Part shown: in pieces, positions 51,353 to 59,910 of the stretch
Layout of the letters: the number at the start of each line of letters is the position of its first letter
Position numbering within the stretch: position 1 is the first letter of the stretch
NCBI GenBank assembly: GCA_039192165.1
Contig: JBCCXD010000004.1
Location: 1 to 64,000 of the forward strand
Direction of reading: 5' to 3'
From: Dinoroseobacter sp039192165
GTDB lineage: Bacteria; Pseudomonadota; Alphaproteobacteria; Rhodobacterales; Rhodobacteraceae
DNA length: 64,000 nt
The notes under the pieces: generated by a model
Seen by the model: the letters and a program-made list of their open reading frames with translations, nothing else
The model's database searches: none
What the model was told of the DNA's origin: nothing
Program-made: the position numbers and the translations under genes

Positions 51353-53011
51353 TTGTCTGAGCCACGTCGCATCATGTCACTCTGGTTTCCGCGCCTCGGG
51401 GCAGAGCGGTGTTTGCGCATGGCTCGTACCCCAGTGCTGTCGCCGTTCGCGACGGTTTTGGAGGTTGGCAATCAACGGCTGCTCGGCGCGGTATCGGCAG
51501 AAGCGGAGGTGCGCGGTCTTCATGTAGGCCAGCCTTTGCGTGATGCGCGGGCGATGTGTCCGGATCTTCAGACCACTCCGTCAGATCCAGAAGGTGAGGG
51601 AGCTTTTTTACACCTGCTGCGGCGCTGGGCAGGCAAGTTTTCTCCATGGGTGTCCGAGGAAGAGCCCGATGGTTTAATCGTTGATCTGTCCGGATGCGCG
51701 CATCTGTTTGGTGGCGAGACGTCTTTGGTGGCACATGTCACATCTGATTGTGCAGCTCTTGGCCTGACGGTGCGTATCGGGCTGGCCGATACGGTAGGGG
51801 CTGCCTGGGCGCTGGCTCGCTACACCCGACAGGGTGTGAAACCGGTGCGGACGGGAGATGCGATTGATCAGGAGGCGCGCGCCACGCGCTCCAGGGCGGG
51901 ACGACGGCACTGGACCCGGGGTGGCGCTGCGCCAGCTGTCGCGGCGGTCGCCGGGGAGGGGAAACAGATTGCACCGTCCGGTCATACCCGAAGTGCTATT
52001 GGTGCCTTGCCAGTGGCTGCGCTACGCCTTGAGGCGGACACCTGTGCGGCCCTGGAGCGGGTCGGGCTGCGGCGGATCGAGGACCTTTGGGGGATGCCGC
52101 GCGCGGCCCTTGCGCGCCGGTTCGGGCTGTCGGTGACTGCACGGCTCGATCAGGCACTGGGCGTGGTACCGGAGCCCGTCTCGCCGGCGCGGCCACCGCA
52201 TGTATTTGCTTTGCGCATCAGTTTCCCGGATCCGATCGGTCTGCCGGAGGATATCGAGGCCGGGTTGGACCGTTTGTTGCCGCGGCTGGGACAAAAGCTG
52301 CAGGATGCAGGCCGGGGTGTGCGCCGTTTGCGCTGGGAGCTGTTGCGTGCGGACCAGACGCGGCAGGTTTTCGAGGTAGGACTGGCACGACCCTCGGATG
52401 ACCCGGCGCGCATGCGCCCGCTGTTGATGCAGAAACTGTCACATGTGGAACCGGGATACGGGATCGATATTCTGCGCCTTGAGGCGATACAAACCGAGCC
52501 ACTGGCCCCGAAAGCCCATAAGGGACATCTGGAGGCTGCCGATCAGGTGGCTAGCCGGCTCAGCGGAAACACAGCTTTAGACGATTTGATCGGAACCTTG
52601 GGCGCACGGATCGGACTGGATGTTATAAACCGCTGGCATCCTGCTGATAGCCATATTCCAGAAAAAACCGCGACCATTCTGGCGGCTGCGTGGTCAGCTC
52701 CATACGATGGGCCGTGGCCAAAGGCGCGGGGCCGTCGTCCTTTGACGCTGTGCGCCCCGGAACCCGTTCAGGCACCTGATGACCCCATGGTGCCGACGCG
52801 GTTCAGATGGCGCGGTGCGGATCACGCCCTGATGACCGCTTCGGGGCCTGAGCGGATCGCGCCGGAATGGTGGCTGGATGACCCTGTCTGGCGCAGTGGC
52901 GTACGGGATTACTGGTGGGCTGAAACCCGCGCGGGATTGCGGCTCTGGCTTTTCTATGCCCATGGTGGCCTGCGCTCGTCAGGCTGGTTTTGTCATGGTC
53001 AATTTGCCTGA
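51353..53011 (+). CDS. imuB: ImuB-like Y-family polymerase homologue
   Basis: 552 aa from TTG 51353 or 545 from ATG 51374 (MSLWFPRLGAERCLRMARTP). UmuC/DinB-like N-terminal region, with 'DGLIVDLSGCAHLFGGET' where active polymerases carry catalytic acids; as usual for ImuB the acid set is incomplete, so it is a clamp-binding scaffold rather than a polymerase. The C-terminal part ends YDGPWPKARGRRPLTLCAPE, WWLDDPVWRSGVRDYWWAET, typical of ImuB. A SOS box precedes it. imuA and dnaE2, usually neighbours, are not in this window; about 130 bp upstream of it is mtaB. Confidence 0.88.
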   Translation: MSEPRRIMSLWFPRLGAERCLRMARTPVLSPFATVLEVGNQRLLGAVSAEAEVRGLHVGQPLRDARAMCPDLQTTPSDPEGEGAFLHLLRRWAGKFSPWVSEEEPDGLIVDLSGCAHLFGGETSLVAHVTSDCAALGLTVRIGLADTVGAAWALARYTRQGVKPVRTGDAIDQEARATRSRAGRRHWTRGGAAPAVAAVAGEGKQIAPSGHTRSAIGALPVAALRLEADTCAALERVGLRRIEDLWGMPRAALARRFGLSVTARLDQALGVVPEPVSPARPPHVFALRISFPDPIGLPEDIEAGLDRLLPRLGQKLQDAGRGVRRLRWELLRADQTRQVFEVGLARPSDDPARMRPLLMQKLSHVEPGYGIDILRLEAIQTEPLAPKAHKGHLEAADQVASRLSGNTALDDLIGTLGARIGLDVINRWHPADSHIPEKTATILAAAWSAPYDGPWPKARGRRPLTLCAPEPVQAPDDPMVPTRFRWRGADHALMTASGPERIAPEWWLDDPVWRSGVRDYWWAETRAGLRLWLFYAHGGLRSSGWFCHGQFA

Positions 53012-53016
53012 AACAA

Positions 53017-53547
53017 TCAGTTGCTGCAGCGGGATTCGGCTTCTTCCAGCGCTGCAGTAAAGCCCAATAGGCTGAACGTGTCGCGCGTGGTTGTCCCACT
53101 GCGCTGAGAGACCCCGGTCACGACCGCCTGAGCCCCCCGTTTCATGGCCGTGATGATTTTCGCATCATCGGAAGGAGACGCAGGCCACGCCCAGTCATTG
53201 TCGGTAAACATCTCAAAAGACGTTCCGCTGATCTCAACCGTAACTGTTGAGCCTTCGCGGAATTCATAGCCACCTGTGAACGACAATTCTGCAGCAACAT
53301 CCGAACCTGGGCGGAACGCCACAAACATCAGGATGTCGCCACGATTTACAGCAACCGGGCGACCGTCGCGGGTGTTGACGGTCTCCTTCGGGCTTGAAAC
53401 GCTCCAACATTCGGTGGGTTCGTCTTCGACAAAGACGCTCCAGTCAGTTTTTGCCGCAACACGGTTATCGGATGTCTCCTGCGCCCAGACGGCGCTCACC
53501 GAAGCGACAAATGCCGCTGCAGAGATCCCTGACACAAAACGGTTCAT
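53017..53547 (-). CDS. IalB-family (invasion-associated locus B) exported protein
   Basis: 176 aa from ATG 53547 with signal peptide (MNRFVSGISAAAFVASVSAV, then WAQ). The mature part begins 'DWSVFVEDEPTECWSVSSP', has 'RGDILMFVAFRPGSDVAAEL' and ends 'FSLLGFTAALEEAESRCSN', matching the IalB fold with its two Cys residues. The family is periplasmic; in free-living bacteria the role is unknown. The 330 bp upstream (53548-53877) shows no gene. Confidence 0.85.
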   Translation of the reverse strand: MNRFVSGISAAAFVASVSAVWAQETSDNRVAAKTDWSVFVEDEPTECWSVSSPKETVNTRDGRPVAVNRGDILMFVAFRPGSDVAAELSFTGGYEFREGSTVTVEISGTSFEMFTDNDWAWPASPSDDAKIITAMKRGAQAVVTGVSQRSGTTTRDTFSLLGFTAALEEAESRCSN

Positions 53548-53877
53548 ATCGATACAGCCTCCAGCTGCCCTGTGATCGCCACTTCTTTGGCCGCCGGGCC
53601 TGTTCGTTGATCGCTCATATGCGCCGGCGCTGCTCTGGTGCCAGACTAACGGCTCTGTTGGCGCAGGCAAAGACCTCGAAGCACTTAAATCGGCAAAAGA
53701 TTGCTGAAACTGGTCGCATGGATTTCCAGTCACCGAAACCGAAAAATTCGTCAAGCCATAACATTCGGCAATTCTGGCGAAACTATGACTGGGCAAACCC
53801 ACCGCAGCGAAGGCGCAAAAGGCCGAATGTGGTTTATGCTGCAGCCACGTTGGAGCAACTTCAGGGCTACGTCGCAA

Positions 53878-54756
53878 TCAGCCTGCCACAAATTCTGACC
53901 GGGCAAATCCCTGCAAGAACAAAAGCGCGCTCAGATCCCCAAAATTGATCCTTCGGTCGCATTCTGCAGCGACAATCGGCTTTGCGTGGAGTGCGACGCC
54001 CGCGCCCGCCAGACCCAACATTCCCAGATCGTTTGCTCCGTCACCAACCGCCATGACGTCGTCGGGCGACAGCCCGAGCCGCGCAGTTATTTCTTTCAGA
54101 GCTTTGACTTTCGCATCCCGTCCAAGGATCGGGTCTGCCACCTCTCCTGTGAGTTTACCGTCCTCTGTCAAAAGCGTATTGGCCCGGTTTTCGTCGAAGC
54201 CCAGTCTGTCGGCGACACGCCTTGTGAAAGCGGTGAAACCACCCGAAACGAGCGCACAATAGGCACCTTGTGCCTTTGTCGTTGCGACCAGCTCCTGACC
54301 TCCGGGCATCAGAGTTATGCGTGTCTCGAGCACTCGATCGATGACGGCTACATCCAGGCCCTGCAAAAGGCCGACGCGTTCGCGTAGTGCAGCTTCGAAA
54401 TCAAGCTCACCGTTCATTGCGCGCGCGGTGATCTCTGACACTCTTGCGCCGACACCGGCTTCATCAGCCAGCTCGTCGATGCATTCCTGCTGGATCATCG
54501 TGCTGTCCATATCCGCCAGAAGCATTTTCTTTCGACGCCCCTCGGCGGGTTGCACAACAAGATCTACTTTGACGCGCTGTAGATCGCCCCAAACATCCCA
54601 AAGCGTGTCTGGGATTTTAGCAATCTCGAACTCGGCTGCTTCGCCCTGAGACAGCCAAATTACATCGCCACCGCCCCAGGCGCCGCGCAGGCTGTCTATG
54701 AGAGATGTGTCCAGTTTCGGGGCACTGGGATTTGTAAGAAGCGTCGCTATGTACAT
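53878..54756 (-). CDS. serB: Phosphoserine phosphatase
   Basis: 292 aa from ATG 54756. HAD motif I is MDSTMIQQE, with Asp nucleophile in LLADMDSTM; motif II in LVSGGFTAF; motif IV in AVGDGANDLGMLGLAGAGVA. An N-terminal ACT-like region of about 80 residues precedes the phosphatase, as in E. coli SerB. It performs the last step of L-serine synthesis. Divergent from serC-serA. Confidence 0.95.
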   Translation of the reverse strand: MYIATLLTNPSAPKLDTSLIDSLRGAWGGGDVIWLSQGEAAEFEIAKIPDTLWDVWGDLQRVKVDLVVQPAEGRRKKMLLADMDSTMIQQECIDELADEAGVGARVSEITARAMNGELDFEAALRERVGLLQGLDVAVIDRVLETRITLMPGGQELVATTKAQGAYCALVSGGFTAFTRRVADRLGFDENRANTLLTEDGKLTGEVADPILGRDAKVKALKEITARLGLSPDDVMAVGDGANDLGMLGLAGAGVALHAKPIVAAECDRRINFGDLSALLFLQGFARSEFVAG

Positions 54757-54995
54757 TCGCGGATGTCTCGTTTCTCTGGTCGCGGCAGCGTAAATCACGG
54801 GATCTTTCAAAAGACCAGAGCGCCCGCGTTGGTCACCGAGTAGGCGATGCCAAGTGATGCTCCTAAGCTCTTGGATGCAGAAGCACGAGGTTAGGCTTGT
54901 AGGCCCGGACAGCGCATGAGGTTTGAATTGCAGGAGTCCCCGCATTCTGCACACGGGTTTCCGATCGTAGTACTGACGCCCCGAAATAACAAAAG

Positions 54996-55105
54996 ATCCG
55001 GATGCACGAGGCAAATTTCAGGCTTGCCCAAGTCTGGGTTGGCCCCTTATACGCAGCGGCGGGACACCCTTCCCCAACGAAGGGCAGATATCTGGAAGGA
55101 TACGA
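54996..55105 (+). promoter_or_regulatory. Structured 5' leader of serC (candidate serC RNA motif)
   Basis: Upstream of serC is GGCGGGACA followed by a hairpin CCCTTC-CCCAAC-GAAGGG (55067-55084) and the ribosome site GGAAGGA (55094-55100). A second short dyad, CCCAAGTCTGGG, lies at 55027-55038. Position and form resemble the 'serC motif' RNA described upstream of serC in alphaproteobacteria; the function and ligand of that motif are unknown. The match is from memory of the motif and was not computed. Confidence 0.5.
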
Positions 55106-55108
55106 TTG

Positions 55109-56263
55109 ATGGCTATTGAAGCTCCGGTCGCGCGGCCGGCGAACCCGCGTTTTTCCTCTGGCCCTTGCGCCAAGCCCCCCACATGGACCCTCGATGCGCT
55201 TGCAGATGCCGCGCTTGGCCGCTCGCACCGCGCCGCCGTGGGCAAGGCAAAGCTCAAGGACGCGATCGAAACGTCGCGTGAAATTCTGGGCGTGCCAGCC
55301 GACTACAAGATCGGCATTGTGCCCGCATCCGACACCGGCGCTTACGAAATGGCGATGTGGAGCCTTTTGGGCGAACGCCCTGTTGAGATGCTCGCATGGG
55401 AAAGCTTCGGCTCTGGCTGGGTCACCGACGCCGTCAAACAGCTCAAGCTGGATGCCGAGGTCAAAACCGCCGAGTACGGTCAGATCGTCGACTTCGCCTC
55501 GGTCGATTTTGCCAAGGACGTCTGCTTCACCTGGAACGGCACCACCTCTGGCGTGCGGGTGCCAAACGGAGACTGGATTGCAGCGGATCGCGATGGGCTA
55601 ACGCTCTGCGACGCGACCTCTGCCGCATTCGCAATGGACCTTCCGTGGGACAAACTCGACGTCACGACATTCTCCTGGCAGAAAGTGCTGGGTGGGGAAG
55701 CTGCTCATGGTGTCCTGATCTTAAGTCCACGTGCGGTGGAGCGGCTCGAAACCTACACACCAGCCTGGCCCTTGCCGAAAGTCTTCCGTCTGACCAAGGG
55801 CGGCAAGCTGATTGACGGCATCTTTTCCGGCGCCACGATAAACACCCCGTCGATGCTCTGCGTGGAAGACTATCTTTTTGCGCTCGAATGGGCGAAATCT
55901 GTGGGTGGCCTGCACGGCCTGATCGCCAGAGCCGACGCCAACACGGCCGCAATCACCGCCTTTGTCGAGGCGAAATCGTGGGTCGATTTTCTGGCCCAGG
56001 ATCCTCAGACGCGCTCCAACACATCGGTCTGTTTAAAGTTCACTGACGATCGCATCCAAGATGGTGCGGCCTTTGCGAAAGCTGTCGCCAAACGGTTGGA
56101 GGCGGAGGGCATTGCGCTTGATATCGGGGCCTATCGGGACGCACCCGCCGGTCTGCGCATCTGGTGCGGCGGGACAGTAGAAACCTCGGATGTCGAGGCG
56201 ATGCTGCCATGGCTCAATTGGGCGTTTCAAACCGAGATTGACGCACAAAAAGCAGCTGCGTGA
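55109..56263 (+). CDS. serC: Phosphoserine aminotransferase
   Basis: 384 aa from ATG 55109. Class V PLP fold; PLP-Lys in TFSWQKVLGGEAAHG; 'NPRFSSGPCAKPP' and 'GSGWVTDAVKQ' are typical of the alphaproteobacterial SerC type, longer than the E. coli enzyme. It converts 3-phosphohydroxypyruvate plus glutamate to phosphoserine. Followed 63 nt later by serA, one operon. Confidence 0.93.
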   Translation: MAIEAPVARPANPRFSSGPCAKPPTWTLDALADAALGRSHRAAVGKAKLKDAIETSREILGVPADYKIGIVPASDTGAYEMAMWSLLGERPVEMLAWESFGSGWVTDAVKQLKLDAEVKTAEYGQIVDFASVDFAKDVCFTWNGTTSGVRVPNGDWIAADRDGLTLCDATSAAFAMDLPWDKLDVTTFSWQKVLGGEAAHGVLILSPRAVERLETYTPAWPLPKVFRLTKGGKLIDGIFSGATINTPSMLCVEDYLFALEWAKSVGGLHGLIARADANTAAITAFVEAKSWVDFLAQDPQTRSNTSVCLKFTDDRIQDGAAFAKAVAKRLEAEGIALDIGAYRDAPAGLRIWCGGTVETSDVEAMLPWLNWAFQTEIDAQKAAA

Positions 56264-56326
56264 CCTATTTCGCGGGCGGTATCAGTACCGCCTGCTCTCC
56301 GAAATTTTGATGTAAAGGAGCCCAGA

Positions 56327-57919
56327 ATGGCCCCCAAAGTTCTCGTCTCTGACAAACTGTCTGAAACTGCCGTCCAGATATTCCGGGATCGCGGTATCGA
56401 AGTCGACTTCGAGCCAGGCCTTGGCAAGGATAAGGAAAAACTCGCCGAGGTGATTGGGAAATATGACGGCCTCGCCATCCGGTCCGCCACCAAGGTTACC
56501 GAAAAGTTGCTCAAGAATGCAGACAATCTGAAAGTGGTCGGTCGCGCTGGGATTGGCACCGACAATGTGGACAAGATCGCTTCGTCCAAAAAAGGCGTCA
56601 TTGTCATGAACACCCCGTTCGGGAACATGATCACGACCGCTGAGCACGCAATCGCAATGATGTTCGCCGTAGCGCGCCAGATTCCGGAAGCCTCGATGTC
56701 CACCCATGCCGGCAAATGGGAGAAGTCGAAGTTCATGGGCGTTGAACTGACCGCCAAGACACTTGGTGTAATCGGAGCGGGAAACATCGGTGGTATCGTA
56801 TGTGAACGCGCCGTTGGACTGAAAATGAAAGTCATCGCCTACGACCCGTTCCTCTCCGAGGAACGCGCCGCGAAACTTGGAGTGGAAAAGGTGGAGCTGG
56901 AGGACCTTCTGGCCCGCGCTGACTTTATCACCCTGCACGTCCCGCTAACCGATCAGACCCGCAACATCCTGAGCCGCGCGGCCTTGGAGAAGACCAAGAA
57001 AGGCGTTCGAATCATCAACTGCGCGCGTGGTGGTCTGGTGGATGAAGTGGCACTGGCGGAACTTCTTCAATCCGGCCATGTCGCGGGCGCAGCCTTTGAC
57101 GTTTTCTCGGAAGAACCTGCGACCGAAAACCCGCTCTTCAACCTTCCCAACGTGGTCTGTACTCCGCACCTTGGCGCGGCCACGACCGAAGCGCAGGAGA
57201 ACGTCGCTCTGCAGGTGGCGGAGCAGATGTCAAACTACCTGCTGTCCGGCGCTGTGGAGAATGCTCTCAACATGCCCTCCGTCACCGCCGAGGAAGCTAA
57301 GATCATGGGTCCGTGGGTTAAATTGGCCGGCCACCTCGGAACTTTTGTTGGCCAACTTACAGATGAAGCGATCGACAGCATCGAGATTCTTTATAATGGC
57401 TCCGTGTCTACGATGAACCTTGAGGCACTGAATTGCGCGGCCATTGCAGGGATCATGCAAGCCACCAACCCTGACGTGAACATGGTTTCAGCGCCCGTTA
57501 TCGCCAAGGAACGCGGCATTGGAATCTCAACCACCGCGCAGGATAAGTCCGGCGTTTTCGACGGCTATATCAAACTGACGGTGAGAACAGATGAACGGAC
57601 CCGCTCCATCGCAGGGACTGTTTTCTCGGATGGCAAGCCACGCTTCATCCAGATCAAGGGGATCAACATTGATGCCGAGATCGGTCAGCACATGCTCTAC
57701 ACGACCAATCAGGACGTGCCAGGCATTATCGGCACCCTTGGAAACACGCTGGGCGAAAATGGTGTCAATATTGCAAACTTCACCCTTGGCCGCTCGGAAA
57801 CAAATGGTGATGCAATCGCAATGCTGTATCTCGACGCACCTTTGCCGAAGCAAGTGCAAGACGCCCTAAGCGGCACGGGGCTTTTCCAGCAAGTCAGACC
57901 GCTCGAATTCACGGTGTGA
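56327..57919 (+). CDS. serA: D-3-phosphoglycerate dehydrogenase
   Basis: 530 aa, the long form with catalytic, NAD, intervening (ASB) and ACT domains. NAD motif GVIGAGNIGGIVCERA; conserved NCARGGLVDEVAL (Arg), 'DVFSEEPATENPLF' (Glu) and TPHLGAATTEAQEN (His). The C-terminal ACT domain begins near 'MLYTTNQDVPGIIGTLGNTL', implying serine feedback control. First step of serine biosynthesis; ends in a strong terminator. Confidence 0.95.
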   Translation: MAPKVLVSDKLSETAVQIFRDRGIEVDFEPGLGKDKEKLAEVIGKYDGLAIRSATKVTEKLLKNADNLKVVGRAGIGTDNVDKIASSKKGVIVMNTPFGNMITTAEHAIAMMFAVARQIPEASMSTHAGKWEKSKFMGVELTAKTLGVIGAGNIGGIVCERAVGLKMKVIAYDPFLSEERAAKLGVEKVELEDLLARADFITLHVPLTDQTRNILSRAALEKTKKGVRIINCARGGLVDEVALAELLQSGHVAGAAFDVFSEEPATENPLFNLPNVVCTPHLGAATTEAQENVALQVAEQMSNYLLSGAVENALNMPSVTAEEAKIMGPWVKLAGHLGTFVGQLTDEAIDSIEILYNGSVSTMNLEALNCAAIAGIMQATNPDVNMVSAPVIAKERGIGISTTAQDKSGVFDGYIKLTVRTDERTRSIAGTVFSDGKPRFIQIKGINIDAEIGQHMLYTTNQDVPGIIGTLGNTLGENGVNIANFTLGRSETNGDAIAMLYLDAPLPKQVQDALSGTGLFQQVRPLEFTV

Positions 57920-57945
57920 TCCGACACAAGACAACACAGAAAGAA

Positions 57946-57971
57946 AGCCCCGGCGGTGACCGGGGCTTTTC
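57946..57971 (+). terminator. Rho-independent terminator of serC-serA
   Basis: Perfect 8-bp stem AGCCCCGG / CCGGGGCT with loop CGGTGA, followed by T residues. Confidence 0.92.
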
Positions 57972-58118
57972 TGCTTTGTTAAAATACTCATTGCGCGTTC
58001 GGCTGCCATCAGGTGCGCCGCCAGCATTTATCCGCGGGTTACAGAGTAGCTTTGGCGAGGACCGATTTGCCCGGGTGGGCAATTAATTTCCGGCCCGGCA
58101 GACCATGGACTTTGGCGG

Positions 58119-59150
58119 TCAATCGATGCGCATGGTCTCGCCGGGATTGAGTTGTGGCGTGAGCGTGATGGTCTCGGCAGGGAGTCCGCTTTCCGCGCGC
58201 GCCATCACCATTTTCGCAGCCTCGCGGCCGATTTCTTTGCGGCAGCTGTCGATCGTGGCGAGCTGTGTCGGCAGACCCTTAAGCAACTCAACGCCGTTAA
58301 AGCCAGCCATGCCAAGCTTGCCTGGGATATCGAGACCCCTTTCCTGCGCAAGCAAAAGCCCACCCGCGCCGATCAGGTCATTTGAAAAATACAGGAAGTC
58401 CAGATCCGGCGTGCGGTCGAGCATGGCATCTGTCAGCTCTCGCCCTTTTCCAAGCGCAGACCCACCTTCGTAGAACTCCCAGTCGGCCAATTCGATTCCG
58501 CCTTTGGCCAAAGCTTCCACAAACCCCTCATAGCGTTTGCGCGCCCTGTGATCGAGCGCCATCTTTGTCCCCATAAATCCGATGCGCCGATAGCCTGCTG
58601 CCAGGATGGCTTCAGCCATTTCCCGCCCCGCACGACGGTGGGAAATCCCGACACAGCAATCCACGGGAGTACCATCGGTATCCATGATCTCGACCACAGG
58701 AATGCCCGAGTTCTTCAGCATAGCGCGCGCTGCATCCGTGTGTTCAAGACCCGCAATAATGATCCCGGACGGTCGCCATGACAGCATCTCGTAAAGGACC
58801 TTCTCTTCCTTTTCAGGCAAATAATCTGTAATGCCCACCACCGGTTGCAGATCTGTTTCCTCGAGCTGTGCGTTAATACCGCCCATAACTTCCGGGAAGA
58901 CCATATTCGACATCGACGGGATGATCACGGCGACAAGGTTCACGCGATTGGACGCAAGCGCACCCGCGATCTTGTTGGGCACATATCCCAACGCGCGGGC
59001 TGCCTCCCGAACCTTCTCCCGCGTTGCCTCAGAAACATCGCCACGATTCCTCAGAACGCGACTGACCGTCATCTCGCTGACCCCCGAGGCTTCGGACACG
59101 TCACGCAATGTCAGCGTACGCCGGGCGGGAGGATCTGAGATATCGGACAT
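58119..59150 (-). CDS. LacI-family transcriptional regulator (GntR-like)
   Basis: 343 aa from ATG 59150. HTH: LTLRDVSEASGVSEMTVSRV followed by LRNRGDVSEATREKVREAAR and 'GYVPNKIAGAL'. The periplasmic-binding-like sensor ends 'PAETITLTPQLNPGETMRID'. Resembles the gluconate-type LacI subgroup. No sugar genes are next to it in the window, so its target is unclear. Confidence 0.88.
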   Translation of the reverse strand: MSDISDPPARRTLTLRDVSEASGVSEMTVSRVLRNRGDVSEATREKVREAARALGYVPNKIAGALASNRVNLVAVIIPSMSNMVFPEVMGGINAQLEETDLQPVVGITDYLPEKEEKVLYEMLSWRPSGIIIAGLEHTDAARAMLKNSGIPVVEIMDTDGTPVDCCVGISHRRAGREMAEAILAAGYRRIGFMGTKMALDHRARKRYEGFVEALAKGGIELADWEFYEGGSALGKGRELTDAMLDRTPDLDFLYFSNDLIGAGGLLLAQERGLDIPGKLGMAGFNGVELLKGLPTQLATIDSCRKEIGREAAKMVMARAESGLPAETITLTPQLNPGETMRID

Positions 59151-59249
59151 GAACGCTCCTGGATGGGCCTTAGGAAAGCCGGGCAAATCAGCTAAGCGCC
59201 ATGCTACGTGAGCGCCGTCACACTGTGCAAGCGTGTCGGCGTCGCGGTT

Positions 59250-59909
59250 TTACCCGTCAACCCGTTCTTTCAACGCGGTAAACTTGTTCAACAGGTGATC
59301 GGCCAGGGTCTGCCCAAGCCGTTGGCCATCTCGCGCCTCGAGCGCTGCGATGATCTCCTCATGTTCCGCGACGGCTTGACTCCATCGCGCATCGGAAATG
59401 TTTGCAAGGAAACGCGCCCGTTTGGCGCGCGACGCAAGAACCCGGTGGTGCTGGCTCAAAACCGGGTTGCCGGCAGCGCGCAAGATTCCGTCGTGGATGT
59501 CCTGGTTTGCTTTGAAATAGGGTTGTCTGTCCCTCATTTTGTAGTGGCGCACCATATCGTCGTGACGCTCTCGAACGAACGCAATTTCGGTCTCGGTCCC
59601 ATGAATGCAAGCAAGTTCACCACCCAACCTTTCAAGTGCAGCCAGAACCGGAAATGTTTCTTCCAGCTCGTCCATCGTCACTGTCGATACCCAGGCACCC
59701 CGGTTTGGTTCCAAAACCGCCAGACCCTCATTTGCAAGAACTTTGAGTGCTTCGCGCATCGGTGTGCGTGACACGCCGAAGTTCTCACAAAGCTCCTTTT
59801 CAGGGATCTTGGTCCCGGGCTCCAGTTCGCCTTCAATGATCAGCTCGCGGACACGGTCAACAAGTTCTTCGTGCAGCGATGGGCGCGCGATCGGTTTTGA
59901 CAGGTTCAT
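59250..59909 (-). CDS. GntR-family regulator, FCD (FadR-like) subgroup
   Basis: 219 aa from ATG 59909; the gene begins beside the stop of the FAD/FeS dehydrogenase (overlap with its TGA at 59911), so they are coupled. Winged HTH ELIIEGELEPGTKIPEKELC, then ENFGVSRTPMREALKVLANE. The FCD domain has His/Asp metal-binding positions (NQDIHDGILRAAGNP, EHEEIIAALEARDGQ). It probably controls the dehydrogenase and/or the divergent aminotransferase through the palindrome at 62855. Confidence 0.9.
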   Translation of the reverse strand: MNLSKPIARPSLHEELVDRVRELIIEGELEPGTKIPEKELCENFGVSRTPMREALKVLANEGLAVLEPNRGAWVSTVTMDELEETFPVLAALERLGGELACIHGTETEIAFVRERHDDMVRHYKMRDRQPYFKANQDIHDGILRAAGNPVLSQHHRVLASRAKRARFLANISDARWSQAVAEHEEIIAALEARDGQRLGQTLADHLLNKFTALKERVDG

Positions 59910-59910
59910 A

